A DNA stretch of 7,284 nucleotides. Origin: Actinobacteria bacterium UBA2236 (GTDB lineage: Bacteria > Actinomycetota > Actinomycetes > Nanopelagicales > Nanopelagicaceae). The translations under genes were made by a program, and so were the position numbers. Of the stretch, positions 1-5,800 are shown in pieces. The DNA lies in assembly GCA_002347935.1 (NCBI GenBank), contig DDYK01000007.1:6170-13453 (forward strand). The letters run 5' to 3'. Each line of letters starts with the position of its first letter. Within the stretch, counting starts at the first letter, position 1. Under the pieces are notes generated by a model that saw only the letters and a list, made by a program, of their open reading frames with translations, searched no databases and had not been told where the DNA came from.

Positions 1-587
1 AGCTCAGTAAAGAAGGTATTCATCTCTGGACTTTGGCGCAGCGCTTTAATCATTGCATAGCCAATTAAGTGGGTGAAGGAAACCTTGCCACCTCTGGCTC
101 GCTTTAAGTGATTATTTATAACGGTGCGATTATCAATCATTAATTTTGCAGGAATAGCTCTAACACTTGTTGCAGTAGGAACTGTTAGCGAAGCTTCCAT
201 ACTTGTTACAACTCGAGCCGAGACTCCTCTAAGTGGTTCAACTCTTGCTGCAGTTGGGGTTGCAACTTGAGGGCTAGATTTTTTAATTGCCTCTGCCGGA
301 GTTGGAATAGGAGTTGGGTTTGCTCGTACAACTTCTTGAATAGGTGGTGGCGCATTCTTAATCTCTTGCGCAGGAGCTTCTTTAACCTGTTGGCGTTTTG
401 GAATTGGCGGGGTAGCTGCTTTTGCTACTGAGCTTGCTGCGCCATTTGATGTTGGTTTATAGCCAGAGAAGAATTCTTGCCAATTGGCTTCAACTGAATT
501 TGGATCGGCTAGGTAGCGCTCATACATCTCATCGACGAGCCATTCATTAGAGCCGAATGAGCCGCCAAATTTATTCTCAGGAGTCAT
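1..587 (-). CDS. kgd: Multifunctional 2-oxoglutarate decarboxylase/dehydrogenase (E1 with E2-like domain), N-terminal part, cut by window edge
   Basis: Actinobacterial Kgd/SucA decarboxylates 2-oxoglutarate with thiamine diphosphate and feeds succinyl-CoA or succinic semialdehyde into the TCA cycle in the cytoplasm. Only the first 195 codons are present; the gene runs off the left edge. Residues 11-40 hold the 2-oxoglutarate dehydrogenase N-terminal segment (FGSNEWLVDEMYERY, then NWQEFF). Residues 45-118 are a Pro/Ala/Thr/Lys-rich linker. From about residue 120 an E2 acyltransferase-like domain begins (SARVVTSMEASLTVPTATS, then GGKVSFTHLIGYAMIKAL), as in the mycobacterial fused enzyme, with no lipoyl domain before it. 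The catalytic TPP domains lie outside the window. The start chosen is ATG at 587. An in-frame GTG at 596 (adding M-A-G) is equally possible, because a TAGGCT -10-like hexamer lies 8 nt upstream of it and no good ribosome binding site precedes either codon. The identity is secure; the start is not. Confidence 0.93.
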   Translation of the reverse strand, partial: MTPENKFGGSFGSNEWLVDEMYERYLADPNSVEANWQEFFSGYKPTSNGAASSVAKAATPPIPKRQQVKEAPAQEIKNAPPPIQEVVRANPTPIPTPAEAIKKSSPQVATPTAARVEPLRGVSARVVTSMEASLTVPTATSVRAIPAKLMIDNRTVINNHLKRARGGKVSFTHLIGYAMIKALRQSPEMNTFFTE

Positions 588-604
588 GCCTGCCACAGAA
601 AGTA

Positions 605-610
605 AGCCTA
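605..610 (-). promoter_or_regulatory. Candidate -10 hexamer for kgd (TAGGCT)
   Basis: Read on the minus strand, TAGGCT fits the actinobacterial TANNNT -10 pattern and ends 8 nt before the GTG at 596, as expected for a leaderless or nearly leaderless transcript. I see no convincing -35 hexamer. The same layout precedes three other genes in the window. The 588-702 gap also holds a small CCGC-CAA-GCGG inverted repeat (635-645) of unknown meaning. Confidence 0.35.
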
Positions 611-702
611 TCTTTGTTGCGCTCTGCCTTCCTACCGCCAAGCGGCGTTATTGGCCACACTTTGGCGATGCAAAAAGCACTTCTCTAGGGCAGGCTTAAG
701 AA

Positions 703-1401
703 ATGGCTTTGGCATTTGTAACTGGGGCAAGCAGGGGGCTGGGCTATGAGGTAGCCAAGGCTCTCAAGGCTAGAGGCGATGAAGTAATAGGTATAAGTAA
801 AGATCGCCAGCGGGCCGAGGCGGCATCTAGCGATCTAGGAATTGCCTTTGAGTTAATGGATTGCCAGCAGATTCCTCAAGTTAGAAGCGTCAGCGAAGAA
901 CTTCTAACCAAGTATGGCACTCCAGAGATTTTGGTTTTAGCCCATGGGGTAATGAGTGAGAAGATGGCAAAGACGCTTCGGACCAATGATCAAGAGTGGG
1001 CAAGAGTTTTAGACATCAATCTCAACTCTGTCTTTACATTAGTTAATTCAATAGCAGCTCCAATGGCTGAGGCAAGAAATGGGCGAGTAATAATCTTCTC
1101 TGCCTGTCTTGGAAGAATGAGCGGTCCTGGAAATGCAGGAGGCCTTGCTCCTTACCGCATCTCAAAGGCTGGAGTAAATGCACTAGTTAGAAATCTGGCT
1201 CATGAAACTAGCCACGGAGCAAGAGGATTCTTAGTTGATGCAATATGTCCTAATCACAGCAGGACTGATATGGGTGGAGCAGATGCGCCAAGGAGCGCTG
1301 CCGAAGGCGCAGCAACTGCAATTTGGCTAGCGACTAGAACATTTAACTCAGGAGATAAGACTGGACTACTTTGGGAAGATCAAGAGGTAGTGCCCTGGTG
1401 A
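703..1401 (+). CDS. Short-chain dehydrogenase/reductase (SDR), substrate unknown
   Basis: This is a 232-residue classical-size SDR, a soluble NAD(P)H-dependent oxidoreductase with a Rossmann fold. The cofactor loop TGASRGLG is at residues 7-14. The usual NAG motif is AHG at 80-82, the structural Asn is N107 (DINLNS), and the catalytic YxxxK is Y151/K155 (YRISK). The C-terminal pattern, RTDMGG at 187-192, then PRSAAEGA, then a final PW, resembles SDRs of the carbonyl-reductase-like group. The catalytic Ser position is unusual: the segment FSACLG (132-137) has Ser one position early and Ala where Ser is expected. The start is supported by an AGGGCAGG ribosome binding site at 687-694. The gene is divergent from kgd, and its end overlaps the opposite-strand membrane-protein gene by 22 bp. 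Family membership is clear; the reaction cannot be assigned from sequence. Confidence 0.88.
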   Translation: MALAFVTGASRGLGYEVAKALKARGDEVIGISKDRQRAEAASSDLGIAFELMDCQQIPQVRSVSEELLTKYGTPEILVLAHGVMSEKMAKTLRTNDQEWARVLDINLNSVFTLVNSIAAPMAEARNGRVIIFSACLGRMSGPGNAGGLAPYRISKAGVNALVRNLAHETSHGARGFLVDAICPNHSRTDMGGADAPRSAAEGAATAIWLATRTFNSGDKTGLLWEDQEVVPW

Positions 1402-1772
1402 GGCTTACTTGATTTTGGAATAGCAGATAGCGCAGCAAGTAAAGTAATTAGCGCAAAGCTTCCAAGGCCAACTCCAATTAAGTCTCGCTCGCCATCGATC
1501 ATGTAGTAAGCAACACCGAGCGCTATTAAATTAGCAAGCACTGTTGGGGCGCGGGCGAAGTTTCGCTTTGCGATGAATCCTCTGCCAGCAAAGAAGAGCC
1601 CAGCGCTAGCAAAGCTTAAGAAAATGATTTCGGCCAAAATGGCATCAAGCTCTTCCACCTTACTTGTCGCTGTTCTTATAGCGAGATAAATGGCAAGGCC
1701 AGCAAGAAATAGCGCTTCAATTCTCACCAAAGTGGCGGCAATCAGGTGAACTTTTCTTGGGACTAGGCGCAT
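1380..1772 (-). CDS. Small integral membrane protein, function unknown
   Basis: I do not recognise this 130-residue protein. It has four hydrophobic stretches that look like membrane helices, at about residues 11-32, 43-63, 76-92 and 97-117. The N-terminus is short and basic (MRLVPRK), the loop after helix 2 is basic (GRGFIAKR), and the C-terminal tail is polar. No enzymatic motif is visible. Acidic residues near the start of helix 2 (EELD, 40-43) and after helix 3 (DGERD, 93-97) are the only notable charges. The start codon has no ribosome binding site, but a TATTCT hexamer lies 7 nt upstream, consistent with a leaderless mRNA. The 3' end overlaps the SDR gene by 22 bp. Codon use looks like that of the neighbours, which supports a real gene, but there is no family evidence. 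Confidence 0.7.
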   Translation of the reverse strand: MRLVPRKVHLIAATLVRIEALFLAGLAIYLAIRTATSKVEELDAILAEIIFLSFASAGLFFAGRGFIAKRNFARAPTVLANLIALGVAYYMIDGERDLIGVGLGSFALITLLAALSAIPKSSKPHQGTTS

Positions 1773-1779
1773 AGCGCAA

Positions 1780-1785
1780 AGAATA
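1780..1785 (-). promoter_or_regulatory. Candidate -10 hexamer for the membrane-protein gene (TATTCT)
   Basis: TATTCT on the minus strand is separated from the ATG at 1772 by 7 nt (1773-1779). That would place the transcription start on or next to the start codon. There is no Shine-Dalgarno sequence. The short gap between the two divergent genes also contains the inverted repeat GAAAA-GGG-TTTTC (1794-1806), a possible operator but short enough to be chance. Confidence 0.4.
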
Positions 1786-1825
1786 GGGGATGAGAAAAGG
1801 GTTTTCCGCTCTTGCTTTAAGGCAA

Positions 1826-1831
1826 TAAATT
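1826..1831 (+). promoter_or_regulatory. Candidate -10 hexamer for the GGDEF-like gene (TAAATT)
   Basis: TAAATT ends 6 nt before the ATG at 1838, again the spacing of a leaderless promoter. No purine-rich ribosome binding site lies in the intervening CTTCTT. No clear -35 hexamer is seen. Confidence 0.38.
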
Positions 1832-1837
1832 CTTCTT

Positions 1838-2221
1838 ATGGCTTTCTTTGATGAAGGTATATATGACCCACTTACTGGGTTGCTCGCCCCGCTCTACTTT
1901 TACGAGAGTTCTCAACGACTAATTTCTTGGGCCGAACGCAGTGGTCGGCATACTGCGCTTATATTGCTTGAATTAGGAGATTTAGAAGATGAAGCGATAA
2001 TTAAGTGCGCTGTAGATTTAAGTGTGGAGTTACGGGGAGGAGATTTGTTAGCCAGGATGAGTGAGAAACAATTTGTTCTTCATATGATTGGTGATTTAAA
2101 TGGTGCAAGGCAGTTAATTTTTCGATTAGAGAACAAGATCAAAGCTGATTTCTCGCTCTCCGCAGTGGAGTTAAAAAGAGGCGAGGAAATTGCTTCTGCC
2201 CTAATGAGGCTAGGTGTTTAG
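1838..2221 (+). CDS. Short degenerate GGDEF-domain-like protein, predicted catalytically inactive
   Basis: This 127-residue protein has the skeleton of a diguanylate cyclase domain. It starts with DPLTGLL (residues 10-16), the usual opening D-x-LTGL motif, and has a hydrophobic strand ALILLEL (40-46). It ends with RGGDLLARMSEKQFVL (66-81), which lines up with the standard R-x-x-D-x-x-A-R-x-GGDEF-x-V signature. The active-site GGDEF is SEKQF (75-79). The substrate-binding FKxxNDxxGHxxGD stretch is missing, so the domain is some 30-40 residues shorter than usual (about 160-170). Cyclase activity is therefore very unlikely; a c-di-GMP-independent scaffold or sensor role, or decay, is possible. 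No sensor domain, membrane segment or EAL domain is attached. The 3' end overlaps the convergent orn gene by 4 bp. The GGDEF relation is based on motif alignment by eye. Confidence 0.65.
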   Translation: MAFFDEGIYDPLTGLLAPLYFYESSQRLISWAERSGRHTALILLELGDLEDEAIIKCAVDLSVELRGGDLLARMSEKQFVLHMIGDLNGARQLIFRLENKIKADFSLSAVELKRGEEIASALMRLGV

Positions 2222-2769
2222 CTCTGCGGAATGAAGATTTGAGATCGGTAATAACGCAGCTCTTCAATGGAGTCTTTAATGTCACCTAAAGCGCGATGAT
2301 TTCCAGTTTTCTTTGGCGCATTGAAATAAACTTTGGGATACCAACGTCGCGCTAATTCTTTGATCGAAGAAACATCAACTGTTCGATAGTGGAGAAATTC
2401 ATTAAGTCGCGGCATATCCCGCGCGATAAAATTGCGATCCATCCCGACTGAGTTACCTGCTAAAGGTGATTTTCCAGAAACTGTGTGAGTCTGCAAGTAA
2501 CTTATGACCATCTCTTCTGCTTGAGAAAGAGTTACTCCTTGTGGAATTTTCTCAAGGAGTCCAGACTCGGTATGCATCGAACGCACTTCAACCCGCATCC
2601 CTTCAAGTTTTTCAGGTGACGTCGCAATAACGACATCGACGCCATCGCCAAAGACATTGAGTTCAGCATCAGTGACAAGTACTGCGATCTCAACTAAAGC
2701 GTCGCGCTCGAGCGATAGCCCTGTCATCTCGCAATCAATCCAGATCAGGGGCGGGTTCTCATCGGTCAT
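2218..2769 (-). CDS. orn: Oligoribonuclease
   Basis: Orn is a cytoplasmic DEDDh 3'-to-5' exoribonuclease. It degrades the 2-5-nt RNA fragments left by mRNA decay and the pGpG produced from c-di-GMP. At 183 residues it has normal family length. The catalytic residues are visible: D12 and E14 (WIDCEMTG), D111 (GNSVGMDRNF) and H158/D163 (NHRALGDIKDSIEELRYY). The family motif AGNSVGMDRNF is intact. The ATG at 2769 is the natural start. It has no Shine-Dalgarno sequence, but a TAGACT -10-like hexamer lies 8 nt upstream. The gene is divergent from pstC across a 99-bp gap containing a Pho-box-like repeat, and convergent with the GGDEF-like gene, which it overlaps by 4 bp. Confidence 0.96.
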   Translation of the reverse strand: MTDENPPLIWIDCEMTGLSLERDALVEIAVLVTDAELNVFGDGVDVVIATSPEKLEGMRVEVRSMHTESGLLEKIPQGVTLSQAEEMVISYLQTHTVSGKSPLAGNSVGMDRNFIARDMPRLNEFLHYRTVDVSSIKELARRWYPKVYFNAPKKTGNHRALGDIKDSIEELRYYRSQIFIPQS

Positions 2770-2777
2770 AGGTAGAG

Positions 2778-2783
2778 AGTCTA
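2778..2783 (-). promoter_or_regulatory. Candidate -10 hexamer for orn (TAGACT)
   Basis: TAGACT on the minus strand ends 8 nt before the orn ATG. The matching -35 region would fall at about 2801-2806, inside the Pho-box-like repeat that faces pstC, so one regulator could touch both promoters. Confidence 0.4.
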
Positions 2784-2795
2784 TTGTGAGTGATA

Positions 2796-2828
2796 TTTCA
2801 TCGCTTGTTAACCAAGTGTTAATCCAGC
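2796..2828 (+). promoter_or_regulatory. Pho-box-like tandem 11-bp repeat upstream of pstC
   Basis: Three heptamers recur exactly every 11 bp: TTTCATC (2796-2802), GTTAACC (2807-2813) and GTTAATC (2818-2824), each followed by a 4-bp spacer. This matches the layout of actinobacterial PhoP/RegX3 sites (direct repeats of GTTCACC with N4 spacers). A fourth, weaker unit could be AAATACC (2829-2835). The position just upstream of a phosphate-transport operon supports the call. Binding is inferred, not shown. Confidence 0.65.
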
Positions 2829-2831
2829 AAA

Positions 2832-2837
2832 TACCCT
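2832..2837 (+). promoter_or_regulatory. Candidate -10 hexamer for pstC (TACCCT)
   Basis: TACCCT fits TANNNT. With a 17-18 bp spacer its -35 region (about 2808-2814) would sit inside the Pho-box repeat, the arrangement expected for response-regulator-activated promoters. Transcription would begin near 2843-2845, giving a leader of about 25 nt. A rival hexamer, GATACT (2859-2864), is only 4 nt from the GTG start and fits less well. Confidence 0.35.
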
Positions 2838-2840
2838 CAA

Positions 2841-2870
2841 ATGGCGAGGTTGAAGCAAGATACTCGCCGT
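2841..2870 (+). repeat. Inverted repeat (hairpin) covering the pstC start codon
   Basis: ATGGCGAG (2841-2848) pairs with CTCGCCGT (2863-2870): eight pairs, one of them G-T, with GGCGAG/CTCGCC perfect, and a 14-nt loop. The right arm includes the first two bases of the pstC GTG. If transcribed, it would form a hairpin near the 5' end of the mRNA that masks the start codon. It could alternatively act as a DNA operator. Confidence 0.5.
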
Positions 2871-3837
2871 GAGCAATACTCTTCCAGTACAGAGAAAAAT
2901 ATCGACCAAGCCTCGACCATCAGACGTCGCATTTCGCGGGATTGTTACTTCCTTTGGATTCATAAATCTTGCAATTCTCACGCTGATTGGAGCATTCCTT
3001 CTCTTTCGCGGTTTCGAAGTGTTTCGAGTAGAGGGCTTTAGCTTTCTCACAGATCAAAGATGGGAATTGACAGAAGAGTCGGGCGTTTCGAGTGGAAACA
3101 TTGGAATTGGTGCGATGTTGGTGGGAACGCTTTTGGCTGCTCTTGTAGCCCTGATCGTTGCGCTTCCGGTTTCTGTTCTAACCGCATTGATGTTGAACTT
3201 CTATGCGCCGATTTGGATTAGGAATTTCTTCGTAACTGTCATTGATCTGATGGCCGCTTTTCCATCAATTCTTTTCGGATTATGGGGATTTTTTGTTTTG
3301 ATGCCAAGCGCTGAATATTGGGCAATGTTGCTCAATAGGTATCTTGGATGGTTTCCAGTATTTCAGGTTGACCAACCATTCTTTACAAGGTCTCCGTTTA
3401 TCGCAGGCTTAGTCCTAGCGATTATGATTATTCCGATTATTACATCTGTCTCTAGAGAAGTATTTAGCCAAGCACCGCTTGATCGCATTCAAGCTGCATA
3501 TTCGCTTGGCGCAAACAAATGGTCAATGATTAAAGCAGTTGTACTTCCATTTGGCGCTAATGGCGTTGTTGGTGGTGCGATGCTCGGTTTAGGTCGCGCA
3601 TTCGGTGAAACAGTTGCGGTCTATACCGTTCTAAATTTGGTTTACTCAATCAATTTGCAGGTTCTTTTTGGAGCGGGTGGCAATGTCGCTTCACATATCG
3701 TTACTCGTTGGGGCGAAGCGGGGGAATACGAAGTAAAGGCACTTCTTGCCGCAGGTTTTGTTCTCTTTCTCTTGACGCTCCTTGTGAATTTCATGGCTGA
3801 CTGGGTAGTGAAGAGAACTGTCAGGAAGGGCCGTTAA
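2869..3837 (+). CDS. pstC: Phosphate ABC transporter permease PstC
   Basis: PstC is one of the two membrane subunits of the high-affinity phosphate importer and pairs with PstA to form the channel. The 322 residues have about six membrane helices: near 25-48, 77-110, 120-145, 175-192, 228-260 and 289-312. The cytoplasmic EAA loop that docks to PstB is at 196-221 (SREVFSQAPLDRIQAA, then LGANKW). The family motif GLGRAFGETVAV is at 240-251, and AAFPSILFGLWG at 129-140. The first 18 residues are polar and variable. The start is GTG: an in-frame stop at 2851-2853 rules out anything longer, and there is no in-frame ATG before the first helix. No ribosome binding site is seen, and the codon sits in a hairpin. 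It overlaps pstA by one base, so the two are co-transcribed and probably translationally coupled. Confidence 0.95.
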   Translation: MSNTLPVQRKISTKPRPSDVAFRGIVTSFGFINLAILTLIGAFLLFRGFEVFRVEGFSFLTDQRWELTEESGVSSGNIGIGAMLVGTLLAALVALIVALPVSVLTALMLNFYAPIWIRNFFVTVIDLMAAFPSILFGLWGFFVLMPSAEYWAMLLNRYLGWFPVFQVDQPFFTRSPFIAGLVLAIMIIPIITSVSREVFSQAPLDRIQAAYSLGANKWSMIKAVVLPFGANGVVGGAMLGLGRAFGETVAVYTVLNLVYSINLQVLFGAGGNVASHIVTRWGEAGEYEVKALLAAGFVLFLLTLLVNFMADWVVKRTVRKGR

Positions 3838-4892
3838 TGGCTACTACACAAGCAATAGGAGCGATTCCGGCACCCACGAAGCCTTGGGTAAAAAGGCCTC
3901 TTCAACGTGTTCCATCGTTAGCTCTTGGAGTGACGGCACTGCTACTTGCAGGTCTTATCGTTGAAGTGACTCCATTAAAGGGCAAACTTGGCTACTTCAT
4001 TGTGTTCGTACCCTTGGTTACAACTTTGCAGTACTTGCTGGCACGTATGAGAGCTTCGCGCAAAGTTGCAGAAGATGTTCTCGTCTCCTCACTAATGTGG
4101 ACCGCCGCTTTCTTTGTTTTTCTTCCTACGGCTAGCATCCTTGCAACAACCGTGACGAAAGGCTTACAGGGGCTTCGTTTTAGCATATTTACTGACACTA
4201 TGGTTTCGGCCTCTTTTACCGACCCAATTGAAATGGGTGGTCTCTTGCATGCCCTCTTGGGAACGGCTTATCTGATTCTCTTATCGGTCATTATTAGCGT
4301 GCCTCTTGGTATTTTAACTGCGCTTTATCTCACCGAGATTAAGGGACCGGGTTCTGGTTTTATTCAGTTCATTGTTCAAGCAATGAGTGGGGTCCCTTCT
4401 GTAATTGCAGGCCTCTTCGTCTTTTCCGCGGTGATTCTCACGACACCTATAAAAGCCTCTTCACTCACGGGATCTTTTGCACTGGCAATCTTGATGGTTC
4501 CAACAGTGACTAGAACGTCGCAAGAAGTACTCGTACTGATACCGAATGATTTGCGGGAAGCGGGACTTGCTCTTGGCGCAACTCAGTGGAAAACGGTTGC
4601 TCTTGTTGTCGTGCCTGCCGCTCGTAGTGGATTGATAACAGCGGTTATCTTGGGCGTTGCTCGAATTGCCGGCGAAACAGCCCCTTTACTCTTTGTTTTA
4701 GGTGGAACAGATGCCCTCAACCAGAATCCATTCAATGGTTTTAATAGTGGACTTCCTTTGTACATTTGGAAAGGCTTCCTTATCGGCCTACCCGAATCTG
4801 TTCAGAGAGCTTGGACAGGAATTCTTGTTCTCTTGATTCTTGTCCTAGTTCTATTCACAATCGCACGAATTTTTGGACCGAAGAAGGGTTAG
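3837..4892 (+). CDS. pstA: Phosphate ABC transporter permease PstA
   Basis: PstA is the second channel subunit of the phosphate importer. The ATG overlaps the pstC stop (TAATG) and is preceded by AGGAAGGG (3823-3830). At 351 residues it is longer than the roughly 290-300 of many PstA proteins: residues 1-75 add a polar tail and two extra hydrophobic segments (about 28-43 and 50-68), a layout I also associate with Streptomyces PstA. The conserved permease part follows, with helices near 83-105, 135-165, 175-203, 211-222, 259-290 and 324-345. It includes SGVPSVIAGL (184-193), the EAA loop SQEVLVLIPNDLREAGLAL (228-246) then GATQWKTV, and GVARIAGETAPLLF (273-286). The identity is secure. The extra helices may position the protein in the membrane; their role is not known from sequence. 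Confidence 0.95.
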   Translation: MATTQAIGAIPAPTKPWVKRPLQRVPSLALGVTALLLAGLIVEVTPLKGKLGYFIVFVPLVTTLQYLLARMRASRKVAEDVLVSSLMWTAAFFVFLPTASILATTVTKGLQGLRFSIFTDTMVSASFTDPIEMGGLLHALLGTAYLILLSVIISVPLGILTALYLTEIKGPGSGFIQFIVQAMSGVPSVIAGLFVFSAVILTTPIKASSLTGSFALAILMVPTVTRTSQEVLVLIPNDLREAGLALGATQWKTVALVVVPAARSGLITAVILGVARIAGETAPLLFVLGGTDALNQNPFNGFNSGLPLYIWKGFLIGLPESVQRAWTGILVLLILVLVLFTIARIFGPKKG

Positions 4893-4909
4893 TATTAAAA
4901 TGAATAACG

Positions 4910-4915
4910 AAGGAG
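4910..4915 (+). promoter_or_regulatory. Ribosome binding site deciding the pstB start (AAGGAG)
   Basis: AAGGAG lies 5 nt before the ATG at 4921 and is the strongest Shine-Dalgarno match in the window. It favours 4921 over the in-frame ATG at 4900 and the TTG at 4873, which would overlap the pstA end. Confidence 0.8.
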
Positions 4916-4920
4916 AAAAG

Positions 4921-5787
4921 ATGGAAACGTCCGACACAGCAAAGAAGACAACTCCGAATTCCCTGGCCAGCGTTGCTACTGCACGCTCCCAAAAGAAGCC
5001 TGGAACTGCCCCGCTTGGATCAGGACTAGAAGCGCGAAAAATTCATGCTTGGTTCGGAAAACATTTGGCGCTTAAAGATGTTTCGCTTGATTTCTCCTCT
5101 GGCACCGTAACCGCATTGATTGGACCATCGGGATGCGGGAAATCAACGTTCATTCGAACCCTAAATCGCATGCACGAATTCATTCCTTCCGCAGCATTTG
5201 CGGGAGAGGTTCTTTTGGATAATGAGGATATATACGGATCGGGCGTAGATGTCACGAAGATAAGACTTCAAATTGGAATGGTGTTTCAGAAACCAAACCC
5301 ATTTCCATCCATGTCTATCGGCGAAAATGTTCTCTCTGGTATCAAGTTGGCCCAACTCAATATTCCTAAATCTGAGCAGAATGACCTAGTGGAAGATTGC
5401 TTAATTCGCGCTGGATTATGGAGTGAAGTAAAGGACCGTCTTGATGCTCACGGCGGGTCACTCTCAGGCGGTCAGCAACAGCGCCTTTGCATTGCCCGAT
5501 CGCTTGCGGTCAAACCTAAAGTCTTGTTGATGGATGAACCTTGCTCAGCTCTAGACCCAGGATCGACCCTTCGCATCGAAGAGACAATTTCTCAGCTTTC
5601 TAGCTCGATGACTATCATAATTGTTACTCATAACATGCAGCAGGCCGCCCGTGTTTCGGATTACACGGCGTTCTTTCTGTCCGATGGTGGACCGGGCGAG
5701 GTAATAGAAGTCGGACCTACCAGTCAGATATTTACCAAGCCTCGCGATCAGAGAACAGAGAATTACGTCTCTGGGCGATTCGGTTAA
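4921..5787 (+). CDS. pstB: Phosphate ABC transporter ATP-binding protein PstB
   Basis: PstB is the cytoplasmic ATPase that powers phosphate uptake through PstC-PstA. From the ATG at 4921 it is 288 residues. All ABC motifs are intact: Walker A GPSGCGKST (68-76), Q-loop Q123 in VFQKPNPFP (121-129), signature LSGGQQQR (181-188), Walker B VLLMDEP (201-207), D-loop SALD (209-212) and switch His H237. The KPNPFP sequence after the Q-loop and the SGCGKSTFIRTLNRM region are typical of PstB rather than other importers. About 35 N-terminal residues, polar and rich in Thr, Ser, Ala and Lys, precede the ABC fold and are not part of the standard family length (about 250-260). It follows pstA by 28 nt. PstB is also the usual point of contact for PhoU, which is not in this window. 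Confidence 0.96.
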   Translation: METSDTAKKTTPNSLASVATARSQKKPGTAPLGSGLEARKIHAWFGKHLALKDVSLDFSSGTVTALIGPSGCGKSTFIRTLNRMHEFIPSAAFAGEVLLDNEDIYGSGVDVTKIRLQIGMVFQKPNPFPSMSIGENVLSGIKLAQLNIPKSEQNDLVEDCLIRAGLWSEVKDRLDAHGGSLSGGQQQRLCIARSLAVKPKVLLMDEPCSALDPGSTLRIEETISQLSSSMTIIIVTHNMQQAARVSDYTAFFLSDGGPGEVIEVGPTSQIFTKPRDQRTENYVSGRFG

Positions 5788-5800
5788 TCAGTTACTAATT

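Noticed and set aside
1794..1806. Inverted repeat GAAAA-GGG-TTTTC between the two divergent genes
   Set aside because: Only five AT-rich pairs in AT-rich intergenic DNA; not enough to call an operator.
2657..2872. Plus-strand frame opposite orn
   Set aside because: Antisense shadow of a well-supported gene; Ser-rich composition with no family features.
2841..3041. Overlapping 66-codon frame starting with ATG at 2841
   Set aside because: It runs out of frame through the pstC N-terminus, has no ribosome binding site, and its residues look like an off-frame translation. pstC family features lie in the other frame.
4873..4920. Upstream TTG (4873) and ATG (4900) starts for pstB
   Set aside because: AAGGAG 5 nt before the ATG at 4921 is much stronger. 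The TTG lies within the pstA end and would add a charged tail not typical of PstB.
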